From NCBI GenBank assembly GCA_001766655.1, contig MJCC01000009.1:106678-122421 (forward strand): 15,744 bases of DNA, written 5' to 3'. Below the pieces are notes generated by a model that was not told where the DNA came from, did no database searches, and was given only the letters and a program-made list of their open reading frames with translations. Positions 1 through 7,303 of this stretch are shown piece by piece. Every line of letters starts with the position of its first letter. Position 1 is the first letter of the stretch. Made by a program: the position numbers and the translations under genes. The stretch is from Phytomonas francai. Lineage: Eukaryota; Euglenozoa; Kinetoplastea; Trypanosomatida; Trypanosomatidae.

Positions 1-2808
1 GCCGCCGCGCGCGCGCTGCTCGGCCTCCCGCGCCGCGCCCTCCCGCCGCGGCGGGACTCCGCGCTGCTCAAAAAAGGCGAGGACGGCCCCCGCCCCCTCG
101 ACCCCGCCGTCGTGCGCGAGTATTGCGCGCAGGTCGGGCTGCCCGCGCAGGGGGCGGGCCTCGTCTTCTGCTGCCTGCACCGCCGCGCGCTCGAGGCGCT
201 CCCCGACGACTTCGACACCCCCCTCTGGGCCGCCCTGCGGACCCTCGACCTCAGCTCCAACGGCCTCGCCCGCCTTTCCTTCCGCGCGCTCGCGCGGTGC
301 GCGCCGAATCTGCAGTTCCTCTTCCTCCAGGGCAACGCCCTCTCCGCGCTCGACCTCCGAGGGGTCCGCCTCGACACCCTCGACACCCTCGATCTGAGCT
401 GCAACCTCCTGCCCAGTGTTGAGGGCCTCCAGGAGGTCCCCGCGTCCTTCCCAAACCTCCAGTCCCTATCGGTCCAGCAAAATCCTTTCATCCAGGACGA
501 AAAGGACCCCCTTCTCAGCCTGCTTTCCTTCTTTTTCTGCAACCCCGCGCTACCGCGGGCCTCGGTCGCCCTGAAGAGGCTGAATAATGTATCCCTGAAG
601 ACGGGCTATAACAGCTCGTATTGGGCCGTCCTAATCGACCGCACCCTCGCCGTCCATTCCTTGCCGCCGGAAGATGTGGGTTCGCTGCTTTCCGCCTGGT
701 TTTCCGCCGCCGCGGCGCTTTCCTTGCCCCCCGTGCGGGGCCATCGCGGGTGGAAGGCGAATTCCCGGACGATTCCGCAGATCGCGGAGGACGTTAGCAG
801 GACGCAGGACCCCTTCTCCCTCGACCCTGGCGAGATCCACGAGCGCGCCTACGAGGCGACCCTCGCCGAGATCGCCGATGCCGCAAAAGAAATGGAGAAA
901 TCGCGAAAAGCAACCGGGTCTCGCGAAATCGAGGGATCGGTCGGGAATTCGTCGTCCGGTGGGGAGGGTTTATCGGCCGTGACCTCCTTCGCGTACAACG
1001 ATAGCGTTTCGCGGGACTTGTCGTGGCTGGTGCCCCACCTGCGGGGGCTCCGCCGGCTCACGCTTCGCCACCACCTCCTCACCGACATCGCGCCCTTCCT
1101 CGAGCTCCCCAGCCTCGAGGCCCTCGACGTGCAGGGGAATCGCATCGCGCAGCTCCCCGGCCTCGCGGGGCATCCGAGCCTCCGGCGGCTGGACATTTCG
1201 TTTAATTCGATCGACTCGCTGGCGGGGATGGGGCCGGCGCCGGAACTGCAAAGCCTCAACGCGAGCGGGAACGCGCTGACCGAGCTCGAGGGCGACCTCC
1301 TCGCGCAAATGCATGGCCTCGAGGAGCTCTACCTCGCGTCGAATCAGATCCGCTCGATTAACGGCTTTTACGCGATTAAAGACTTGCCGGAGCTGCTCGC
1401 GCTGGAGATTAGCGGGAATCCGTGCATGGAAGAGGAGGGTGCGGCGCCATCGAACTCCCCTCGCGGGGGCTGCAATTTATTTGCTTGCTATTACATCATT
1501 TACCATTTCGCGAACCTGAAGGTGCTGAATGGGATTTCGATCTCGCAGGAGGAGGTGCAGGCCGCGCACGAGGAGTTTGCGGGGCGGATTAGTATCGATT
1601 TATTAGAGGAACGCGCCCGCGTCCCGGCCGCGCTTTGGGGAACACTCGTTGAGCTCGATCTTTCGCACTGCATGTTAAAAGAGGTGGGCATGATCACCGC
1701 CTTCCCCGCGCTAAAAATGCTCAAGCTCAATCACAACCTGCTCACGCAGGTGGATGAGGTGGATAGCCTGCGGAATTTACGAGCCCTGGACCTTTCCTTT
1801 AACCGTCTGGGCTCGCTGACATCCGCCTGTTGCCTTGGGGAAACCCTGAAGCCGCTCACGCATTTAGAGTCCCTCTCCCTGGAGGCGAACCATATCACCA
1901 ATCTCGACGCCCTCTCTCTGGACCTCCCTCGGCTTTGTTTTTTGAACCTCAAAGCGAATGAACTGCAGTACCTGGACGTGGGCCTCGAGCGTTTGCCACG
2001 ACTCGTAGAGCTCATTCTTGATCAGAATAAATTGCGGACGATCGTGTCGGAGTGCTTTGCGGCCTGCGCGGGGTCGTTGACGATTTTGTTCGCCGAGGAG
2101 AACGCGATCCGGACGACGGACGGGCTTTCCTCGCTCAAGCGCCTCGAGCAGCTCTACCTCGGCCTGAATCGCCTGGGCGATCTCCAGGCCCTGCTCTCCA
2201 ACCTCACGGCGAGCGCCGGGACCCTCGGGGAGGTCGTCTTCGCGGCCAACCCCCTCACGCGGAAGTCGAACTACCGGCAAAAGGTCGTCCTCGCCTTCCC
2301 GCGTCTGCGATCGCTGGATCGCCGCGCGGTCTCCGCCGAGGACCTCCGGCGGTCGGAGCTGATTAAGCGAAACGAATGCCTCGCGCCGCCGAATGTCTTC
2401 CTCGACATGGGCGCGGTCGAGAACGGGGGGGCCGCGGTCGGCCCCGCCCAAACCAACGGGGGCCCGCAGGAGGTCGGCCGGCCCCGCCCGCCGGCCTCCA
2501 CGAGCGCTTTGATCGGCGCCCCCACGACGGTCCTCCCCCTGCGAGCGCAGCCGTCGAGGCCCGGCGGAGTCAAAAATAGCGGCGGGCGGGTCGTCGGCGG
2601 GGACCCCCCCCCCCCGGGCCCGCCTTTCGGCCTCGGCGTGTGCGCGGACCCGCGGACGGGGCGGGGGGCCGCGGTCCCCTTTCCCTGCGTCCTCCGCTCC
2701 CTCCCGATCCGCCCCCTGCAGCTCTCCCACCCCACCAGCGATAACGGCACCCAGCGGAACGCCAATATGCGAAATGTAAAGTACTTTTACAACGGGGCGA
2801 ATCGCTAG
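1..2808 (+). CDS. leucine-rich-repeat protein, SDS22/LRRC9-like (5' partial)
   Basis: The frame is open from base 1, so the gene begins outside the window; the GTG at 112 is not a credible start in this kind of genome. A first LRR block (about bases 230-500) has LxxLxLxxN units such as LDLSSNGLARL. A non-LRR, charged helical insert follows (about 550-960). A second, longer block spans about 1020-2340, with many SDS22-like 22-residue repeats (LDVQGNRIAQLPGL, LDISFNSIDSL, LDLSFNRLGSL). It is interrupted near 1430-1600 by an LRR-cap-like stretch (NLKVLNGISISQEEV) and ends in a second cap (YRQKVVLAFPRLRSLDRR, about 2270-2330). The tail (2400-2808) is Pro/Gly-rich low complexity. Two LRR blocks, each closed by a cap, resemble LRRC9-type proteins, often linked to cilia or flagella; that assignment is tentative. 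LRR proteins act as binding scaffolds; the partner is unknown. The coding sequence is very GC-rich. Confidence 0.85.
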   Translation, partial: AAARALLGLPRRALPPRRDSALLKKGEDGPRPLDPAVVREYCAQVGLPAQGAGLVFCCLHRRALEALPDDFDTPLWAALRTLDLSSNGLARLSFRALARCAPNLQFLFLQGNALSALDLRGVRLDTLDTLDLSCNLLPSVEGLQEVPASFPNLQSLSVQQNPFIQDEKDPLLSLLSFFFCNPALPRASVALKRLNNVSLKTGYNSSYWAVLIDRTLAVHSLPPEDVGSLLSAWFSAAAALSLPPVRGHRGWKANSRTIPQIAEDVSRTQDPFSLDPGEIHERAYEATLAEIADAAKEMEKSRKATGSREIEGSVGNSSSGGEGLSAVTSFAYNDSVSRDLSWLVPHLRGLRRLTLRHHLLTDIAPFLELPSLEALDVQGNRIAQLPGLAGHPSLRRLDISFNSIDSLAGMGPAPELQSLNASGNALTELEGDLLAQMHGLEELYLASNQIRSINGFYAIKDLPELLALEISGNPCMEEEGAAPSNSPRGGCNLFACYYIIYHFANLKVLNGISISQEEVQAAHEEFAGRISIDLLEERARVPAALWGTLVELDLSHCMLKEVGMITAFPALKMLKLNHNLLTQVDEVDSLRNLRALDLSFNRLGSLTSACCLGETLKPLTHLESLSLEANHITNLDALSLDLPRLCFLNLKANELQYLDVGLERLPRLVELILDQNKLRTIVSECFAACAGSLTILFAEENAIRTTDGLSSLKRLEQLYLGLNRLGDLQALLSNLTASAGTLGEVVFAANPLTRKSNYRQKVVLAFPRLRSLDRRAVSAEDLRRSELIKRNECLAPPNVFLDMGAVENGGAAVGPAQTNGGPQEVGRPRPPASTSALIGAPTTVLPLRAQPSRPGGVKNSGGRVVGGDPPPPGPPFGLGVCADPRTGRGAAVPFPCVLRSLPIRPLQLSHPTSDNGTQRNANMRNVKYFYNGANR
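2604..2615 (+). repeat. C12 homopolymer inside the LRR gene
   Basis: Twelve consecutive C residues encode part of the Pro-rich tail. The reading frame stays open for about 190 more bases after it and ends in a less GC-biased stretch (NVKYFYNGANR), so the assembled length gives a plausible C-terminus. Runs like this are prone to sequencing and replication slippage. Confidence 0.95.
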
Positions 2809-3487
2809 GGAGGCGAGACAAAACTGTAAAACGAAGCCTAAAAGCAAAATAAAGGGATAAAAGGAAGCACGAATAAAAGTAACTAATCCTAATAATCGTG
2901 AAGGTAAGGGATCATAACGAAAAGGGTAATGGAGTCATGTGTGTATATGCGTAAAGCGTTTGATAGAGGAAATATTCAACGGGGAGGCTATCCCGGTCTC
3001 CTTTTCATAAATTCGTTAGAATATTCTTATTCTTTTACCTTTTTACCCTTCTTTATCTTATTGTCATTGAGCTATTTTTTTAATGAAGGCTCATTCTCTT
3101 TCTTTCTTTCTTTTTTTTCGTTGTTATTAAGATGTTTATTTCTCCATCTTTATTTGTTACAGTGTGCTCTTATGTTTTAAGGTTGCTTCTTTTAGATATG
3201 TAAATAACACGAGGCGTTCATGTTCACTTCTTTCAGGCTACCTTTCATGTCTCCTTTATATCCATTTATTAGACTTATTTCCGTATATACCACTAAAAAG
3301 GGATAAAAAGGTGGGAAAGCGAACTTGGTAACACCGATCATTCACTAAATATTAAAAAAATGCTGCGTTTTGCGACTATTTATCAATGTGAACTTAATGT
3401 TTCTTCTTATTTTTCCTTTTCCTTTTTAATGAGCTAGATTTTGTAGTGGAACTGTGCATCTAACGGCCTTTCCAAAATTCTCAAAGC

Positions 3488-3523
3488 CTTTTTTCCTATC
3501 CATCTGTATATATCTATATACAG
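3488..3523 (+). promoter_or_regulatory. predicted trans-splice acceptor for the MPP6-like gene
   Basis: A T/C-rich tract (3488-3500) is followed by the AG at 3522-3523. The next ATG is the gene start at 3552, giving a 28-base 5' UTR. The AG lies within the palindrome. An acceptor further upstream, near the tract at 3400-3426, is possible. Confidence 0.4.
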
Positions 3524-3525
3524 AT
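3502..3525. repeat. perfect palindrome, 11-bp arms with 2-base centre
   Basis: The left arm ATCTGTATATA (3502-3512) and right arm TATATACAGAT (3515-3525) are exact reverse complements separated by TC. The right arm contains the AG at 3522-3523, the best candidate splice acceptor for the next gene. In RNA it could fold into a hairpin that hides or presents this AG. Confidence 0.9.
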
Positions 3526-3551
3526 ATATACCTTGAAAAGGGAAGCACCTG

Positions 3552-4205
3552 ATGAACAAGTCCAAAGCTTTAGATGTGCTGCTCGGGATGAAGTTTATGC
3601 AGCGTAAGGAAGAAGCAAAGCGGCGGGCTTTGTACGAATCTGAACAGCATAATGAAATCGAGCATCGCTTGCAAGAGCTCAGCGCGGTAGAGGAAGGTGA
3701 TTTCCCCTCTTCTTCTGTTCCTTCTAAAACCTTGCAGGGACCTATTATTCTCTATAATTCTTCATTTCCGCGCAGTGGCTACCAATTTGCGCGTCGTACG
3801 TTTACGATTAATACGGAAAAAAATTCAAGGCCTCTCGATGAGGAAACTCAGAACATTGTTAAAGATAGTGTGGAGCGCTCCACTTCACGAACAGAAACCG
3901 AAAGTCGTGATGTGGTGGATAACATCTGGGAGGAGGAGGAAAATGAAAACGAGAACGACCCTTCAGCGCCTTTGATGACTTCGAAAGGTACAAACAAGGA
4001 CGCTATAGATGATGATAACGTAATACCTGATAAAGCTCGAGAAAAGGGCACCAAACGTGGGAAAAAGAGAGCGGAAATTGTTGGTCAAAAGCGCTTTCAT
4101 CCACCAAACGCGATTAGCGCACCGAAGCTGCCCAAACGGCTTGCAGAGGAGATTGAACGGCAAGAGAGAAATAAAAGGCGTCGGAAGGATAATTATGACG
4201 AGTAA
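3552..4205 (+). CDS. MPP6-like nuclear exosome cofactor
   Basis: A protein of 217 residues. Residues 10-18 read LLGMKFMQR, nearly identical to the LLRMKFMQR that I recall near the N-terminus of human M-phase phosphoprotein 6 (MPHOSPH6); the MKFM core is also in yeast Mpp6. In those organisms MPP6 binds the nuclear RNA exosome and helps link it to the Mtr4 helicase for rRNA and RNA processing. A second possible match is SGYQFARRTF (75-84), comparable to the family's internal S/F-R-G-F motif. The centre is acidic (126-136), and the C-terminus is Lys/Arg-rich (165-212), fitting an RNA-binding nuclear protein. It is somewhat longer than the roughly 160-residue human protein. The start is the first ATG after the predicted acceptor. 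The assignment rests mainly on the short N-terminal motif, size and charge. GC content is moderate, unlike the preceding gene. Confidence 0.7.
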   Translation: MNKSKALDVLLGMKFMQRKEEAKRRALYESEQHNEIEHRLQELSAVEEGDFPSSSVPSKTLQGPIILYNSSFPRSGYQFARRTFTINTEKNSRPLDEETQNIVKDSVERSTSRTETESRDVVDNIWEEEENENENDPSAPLMTSKGTNKDAIDDDNVIPDKAREKGTKRGKKRAEIVGQKRFHPPNAISAPKLPKRLAEEIERQERNKRRRKDNYDE

Positions 4206-4505
4206 TATGTGTAAGTAGAAGTAACTTAAGAGAGCTAGTGTCTTTCAATTAAGCAGTGAGCAACAGCTTCCCTGTGTAGATGTGGTAAAATGTACCTTTG
4301 CATGCGTATCCTACCCAAGTATCCCTTTCATGTATTCTAAAGAAGACCAAATGAAAAAATATGCTCACTTAATCCTTTTCTTCCTTTACCCATTTTTTTC
4401 GGCTCTTTGTTTTTGTTTTTTTAATCTTTTTTATTTTCCTTTCACATACTTAGTCATTCTTCCTTGTAGTATTGATAAAGACTCGATCTCCCTTTTCCTT
4501 TCATT
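4206..4505 (+). other. intergenic region, 300 bases, with long pyrimidine tract
   Basis: It contains a 3' UTR of unknown length and a strong T/C tract at about 4374-4447. No gene is supported; the open frame crossing 4282-4587 is a T-rich artefact overlapping the next gene. Confidence 0.7.
4374..4453 (+). promoter_or_regulatory. predicted trans-splice acceptor for the coiled-coil gene
   Basis: A long T-rich tract is followed by the AG at 4452-4453 (context CATACTTAG). A second AG occurs at 4468-4469. Either leaves the ATG at 4506 as the first start codon, with a 5' UTR of 36-52 bases. Confidence 0.5.
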
Positions 4506-6683
4506 ATGGACGAACAACAACAGCAACCCCCACCGAGAGGCCTCACGCGGCCTGCCATGGCCCCCGCCCCCTCCTCTGCAGCGCTGACAACGACCCCCCT
4601 CAGCGAGGTCCACCCTCAAACACAGGCGCGTTTAACCTCCCAGCCTCAGCCTCACCTTCAACCTCAGTCACAGCCTCAGCCTCACCTTCAACCTCAGTCA
4701 CAGTTACAACCTCATCTTAAGCTTCAGCCTCAGTCACAGTCACAGCCTCATCTTAAGCTTCAGTCACAGCCTCACGCCGACGCGGCGGAGGGGGACACCT
4801 TCGCGGCGGTCCGGCAGCTCGCCCTCGGGCTCTTCCGGCAGCGCACGAAGGACCTCACGCGGCTCGCCGCCCGTCAGGCCCACCACCGCAGCCTCGAGGC
4901 CGGCCTGCGCGCCCTGCAGAGCAAACTCCCCGCCCTCCACGCCCTCCACGCCGCCGTCGAGGGCAAGGCCGCGAAGGCCGAGGAACGCGCGGACGAGCGG
5001 CGGGGGCTCCTGCGCGAGCTGCGGGCCGACCTCGACGGGCTCGCGGCGGCTGCGGGGCTACTTGGGCGGGCCACCGACGCCGCCGGGCGGGTGCTTGCGG
5101 CCGTGCGAGAAACCACGGCCGAGGCCGGGCTCGTTTTGGGCGGCGGAGGCCCGCTCATGGGACTCCTCGAGAGGGCCCGGCAAGCCGCTGCCGGGCGGAC
5201 CGCACACGATTTCCGCCTTCTTGCGGCGGAGCTCCGCCGCCAGGCGGGGGTCTTGAGGGAAGGTATCGACGAGGTGCGCGGCGGACGGGACCCGCCGGTG
5301 GGTCTCCAGCAGCAGATGCGGGAATGGGCCGAGGGAAACTGGAGAATGCAGCCGGAGCTTGCTGGGCTGGTCTGCGCTGCTGAGGGCGTTCTCGCAGCTG
5401 CCGCCCCCCGCTCCTTTTCGCCCGAAGTTGCGCTGGATGCAGTGACCTTTCACGAGGATTTCATTTTGGATCTCATCCCATGCGTGGATGGGGATACCAC
5501 CGTCTTCTTCAAGCTTTTACAAGAGCGTGGCGGCGATGACTCGCTCCTTCGTCAGGGCTCTCAGATGGTGGAGCTCTACCAACGTGAGCTGCAGGCCTTG
5601 GATACCAAAAGGGTAAATTTGGAAAAGCTTTGCAAGGAGCATGGTGTTTCCTGCGAGGTATTCGATCCAGTCATCATTTCTCGCATACAGAAAGACTGGG
5701 AGCAGTTCCTCGAGGCCTACAGGCAATGGATTTGTATGCTCGCGGATACTGAAAGTGTCTATCAAGCTATTCGTGCAGAACAGGAGATACTGGGAAACAT
5801 CGAGAGTAACACCGAACGCGAGGAGCGCATTTGTGAGGATTTTAAATGCCGTTCAGATGCGAGCGATGAGAAGATTTCGTGTCTATGGCAAGAGCTTGAT
5901 AATTATGCCACCGCATTGAAGAGCGGTATTAAAGCGATGGAAGCCTTATGGGGTACTTTCCAAGGCTTGGAAAGGCAAAGCAAGGAGGTGGGTGACGTTT
6001 TCTCAGCCAAAAAAGCATCCCTCGAGGAGCTTCAAAATATCGCTATAATCAACACTGAGGCGCAGTCCGCGGTCGTTGCAAACCTCCAAAACTCATTGCA
6101 AGAGGCTGTGAACGAGCTCGCGGCCGCTCAAGAAGAGGAATCCGAAGCGTTAATTCGCGCCGATCAAACGGAAGAGCAGCTTAAGACACTCCAATCAAAA
6201 CTTTATCACCTGGAAGGCATGGTCAGCACGCCACAAGAAATCAATAAGGAAGAGTTGATGGCTTTATTTGATTATGTGCACCTTGCCGCTCAAGAGCTTT
6301 CAAAGCTGAGCGAAATACCTGATCAGGCAATGCTTCTAGGGATAGGGAGTGAATCTGAAGACAATGCCCCGGTTTTTGACGAGAAGATTATACCGCATAT
6401 TTTTGATTTTTTCTCGGAGGAAAATACAGAGAATCTTCAAAATAATGACAACGGCAATAATGCCAACGACGTTATGAGTCACGCTCTTCGTGAGCTTCTT
6501 ATCTCAATGCTACCGAAAGGTGATCGCCTTGCTTCTGTGAGACCTGACGTCTGGAAGGCAGTTCTCGGGTGGCTAACGAATGAGGCCAGTGAAGCTCGTA
6601 AAAAGGCTAAAGATCACCAGAATTTTCTTCTCAACACAAATAAAGAAATCGATCTCCTCACACTCGAGTTGAGCGAAAGCTAA
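4506..6683 (+). CDS. coiled-coil protein with Q/P/H/S-rich repeat N-terminus, function unknown
   Basis: A protein of 725 residues that I do not recognise. Residues 1-90 are low complexity: a QQQQ run, a Pro/Ala stretch, then repeats of the type QPQPHLQPQS (46-90). Residues 91-300 are Ala/Leu/Arg-rich and helical, coded by very GC-rich DNA. Around 300-360 is a less repetitive, possibly globular stretch (FHEDFILDLIPCVDGD). Residues about 360-580 are long charged helices with coiled-coil character. An acidic, Asn-rich linker lies near 630-655 (NDNGNNAND), followed by a final helical segment (655-725). No signal peptide or membrane segment is seen. The pattern suits a structural or scaffold protein of the cytoskeleton, flagellum or kinetochore, but nothing in it picks one. 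The ATG at 4506 is the first after the predicted acceptor. DNA composition changes from GC-rich to mixed near base 5430. Confidence 0.8.
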   Translation: MDEQQQQPPPRGLTRPAMAPAPSSAALTTTPLSEVHPQTQARLTSQPQPHLQPQSQPQPHLQPQSQLQPHLKLQPQSQSQPHLKLQSQPHADAAEGDTFAAVRQLALGLFRQRTKDLTRLAARQAHHRSLEAGLRALQSKLPALHALHAAVEGKAAKAEERADERRGLLRELRADLDGLAAAAGLLGRATDAAGRVLAAVRETTAEAGLVLGGGGPLMGLLERARQAAAGRTAHDFRLLAAELRRQAGVLREGIDEVRGGRDPPVGLQQQMREWAEGNWRMQPELAGLVCAAEGVLAAAAPRSFSPEVALDAVTFHEDFILDLIPCVDGDTTVFFKLLQERGGDDSLLRQGSQMVELYQRELQALDTKRVNLEKLCKEHGVSCEVFDPVIISRIQKDWEQFLEAYRQWICMLADTESVYQAIRAEQEILGNIESNTEREERICEDFKCRSDASDEKISCLWQELDNYATALKSGIKAMEALWGTFQGLERQSKEVGDVFSAKKASLEELQNIAIINTEAQSAVVANLQNSLQEAVNELAAAQEEESEALIRADQTEEQLKTLQSKLYHLEGMVSTPQEINKEELMALFDYVHLAAQELSKLSEIPDQAMLLGIGSESEDNAPVFDEKIIPHIFDFFSEENTENLQNNDNGNNANDVMSHALRELLISMLPKGDRLASVRPDVWKAVLGWLTNEASEARKKAKDHQNFLLNTNKEIDLLTLELSES
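4641..4775 (+). repeat. coding minisatellite, 30-bp unit
   Basis: Two perfect 30-bp copies lie at 4641-4670 and 4671-4700 (unit begins CAGCCTCAGCCTCACC and ends CCTCAGTCA). A diverged 36-bp copy (4701-4736), a 30-bp copy (4737-4766) and a partial copy (4767-4775) follow. All unit lengths are multiples of three, so changes in copy number keep the frame. The units encode QPQPHLQPQS-type decapeptides. Confidence 0.95.
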
Positions 6684-6950
6684 ACCGAAAATAAAAAGGG
6701 AAGGGATCAGAAAAATACAGAAAACAGACACAGTAGCAGTAATCAAGTGATGTGTCCTCATCATGCCTTTTTTTCTTAATATTTCTGAAATTTCACAAGA
6801 ATTTGTTTATCTAATCACAGTTTTTCATACCTCAGGCTATACATTCTTTTCAAAATCTTTTCCTTATTATCCTTTACTTATGTTATATTTTATTAGCCTT
6901 TTCATACAATCTGCTTCACTTCTTGTGAATTTGCTTATTCATATTCCTAC

Positions 6951-6953
<3 letters not shown>

Positions 6954-6985
<32 letters not shown>
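6954..6985. repeat. (AT)16 microsatellite
   Basis: Thirty-two bases of uninterrupted alternating A and T in the intergenic region. Confidence 0.97.
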
Positions 6986-6988
<3 letters not shown>

Positions 6989-7190
6989 TGTGTGAGATTT
7001 ATTAGCCATTCCGGTAGATTCACAGAATGAGCTTTTATTACCTATCACTTTCTTCCTCGGTTTCACTTACCATATTTTTATTCCCAGTCTTTTAGCGACC
7101 ACAAACTTATTGTTTTTTTAAAAGTCTACACATTGTGGATACTGTCGATCACCACATTTTAATTCCTAAAAAGCGTTTACTGTAAACACA

Positions 7191-7300
7191 GTGACCTGCT
7201 TTTCCTTTTAGAATAGCATTTAATTTCCTTTTAGTTACATTTTCTTCCTATTATTATTATTATTATTATTTTCATTATTGGCGAAGGGGGGATATTTTAG
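7191..7300 (+). promoter_or_regulatory. predicted trans-splice acceptor region for the J-domain gene
   Basis: Possible AGs lie at 7209-7210 and 7231-7232 (context CCTTTTAG) after T/C tracts, and at 7299-7300 (GATATTTTAG) after the TAT repeat. The last would leave only 3 bases of 5' UTR before the ATG at 7304; the upstream ones give about 70-95 bases with no intervening ATG. Confidence 0.4.
7249..7270. repeat. (TAT)7 trinucleotide microsatellite
   Basis: Twenty-two bases of TAT repeat, 34 bases before the start codon of the J-domain gene. It also forms part of the pyrimidine-biased stretch expected upstream of a splice acceptor. On the minus strand it yields an artefactual poly-Asn frame. Confidence 0.95.
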
Positions 7301-7303
7301 TCG

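Larger units (their letters stand above)
2809..3551 (+). other. intergenic region, 743 bases: 3' UTR, T-rich tract, splice signals
   Basis: There is a sharp drop in GC content right after the LRR stop codon. The first ~130 bases are A/G-rich, as in a 3' UTR; 3030-3140 is strongly T/C-rich. Further pyrimidine tracts lie at 3400-3426 and 3488-3500. An open frame at 2929-3180 would code for F/L/S-rich sequence and is best explained as translation of T-rich DNA. No RNA gene is recognised. Confidence 0.7.
6684..7303 (+). other. intergenic region, 620 bases, with AT and TAT microsatellites
   Basis: An A-rich start (6684-6740) is followed by T-rich DNA, an AT microsatellite, a small palindrome GTTTAC-T-GTAAAC (7175-7187) and a TAT microsatellite just before the next gene. 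The open frame at 6763-7005 reads through the AT repeat and is not credible as a gene. Confidence 0.7.

Noticed and set aside
112..114. GTG as the start of the LRR gene
   Set aside because: The same frame is open back to base 1 and the organism appears eukaryotic; the gene is simply cut by the window edge.
1864..2847. Long minus-strand open frame (327 codons) opposite the LRR gene
   Set aside because: GC-rich codons on the + strand leave few stops on the reverse strand. The product is low-complexity Arg/Gly/Ala-rich, and the + frame has clear LRR motifs.
2929..3180. Hydrophobic 83-codon frame between genes
   Set aside because: F/L/S-rich because the DNA is T-rich; no domain, and it sits where 3' UTR and splice tracts are expected. 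The same holds for frames at 4282-4587, 6763-7005, 13067-13267 and 13345-13527.
4641..4775. Direct repeats as a CRISPR-like or regulatory array
   Set aside because: The units are contiguous without spacers and lie in frame inside a coding region, so they form a coding minisatellite.
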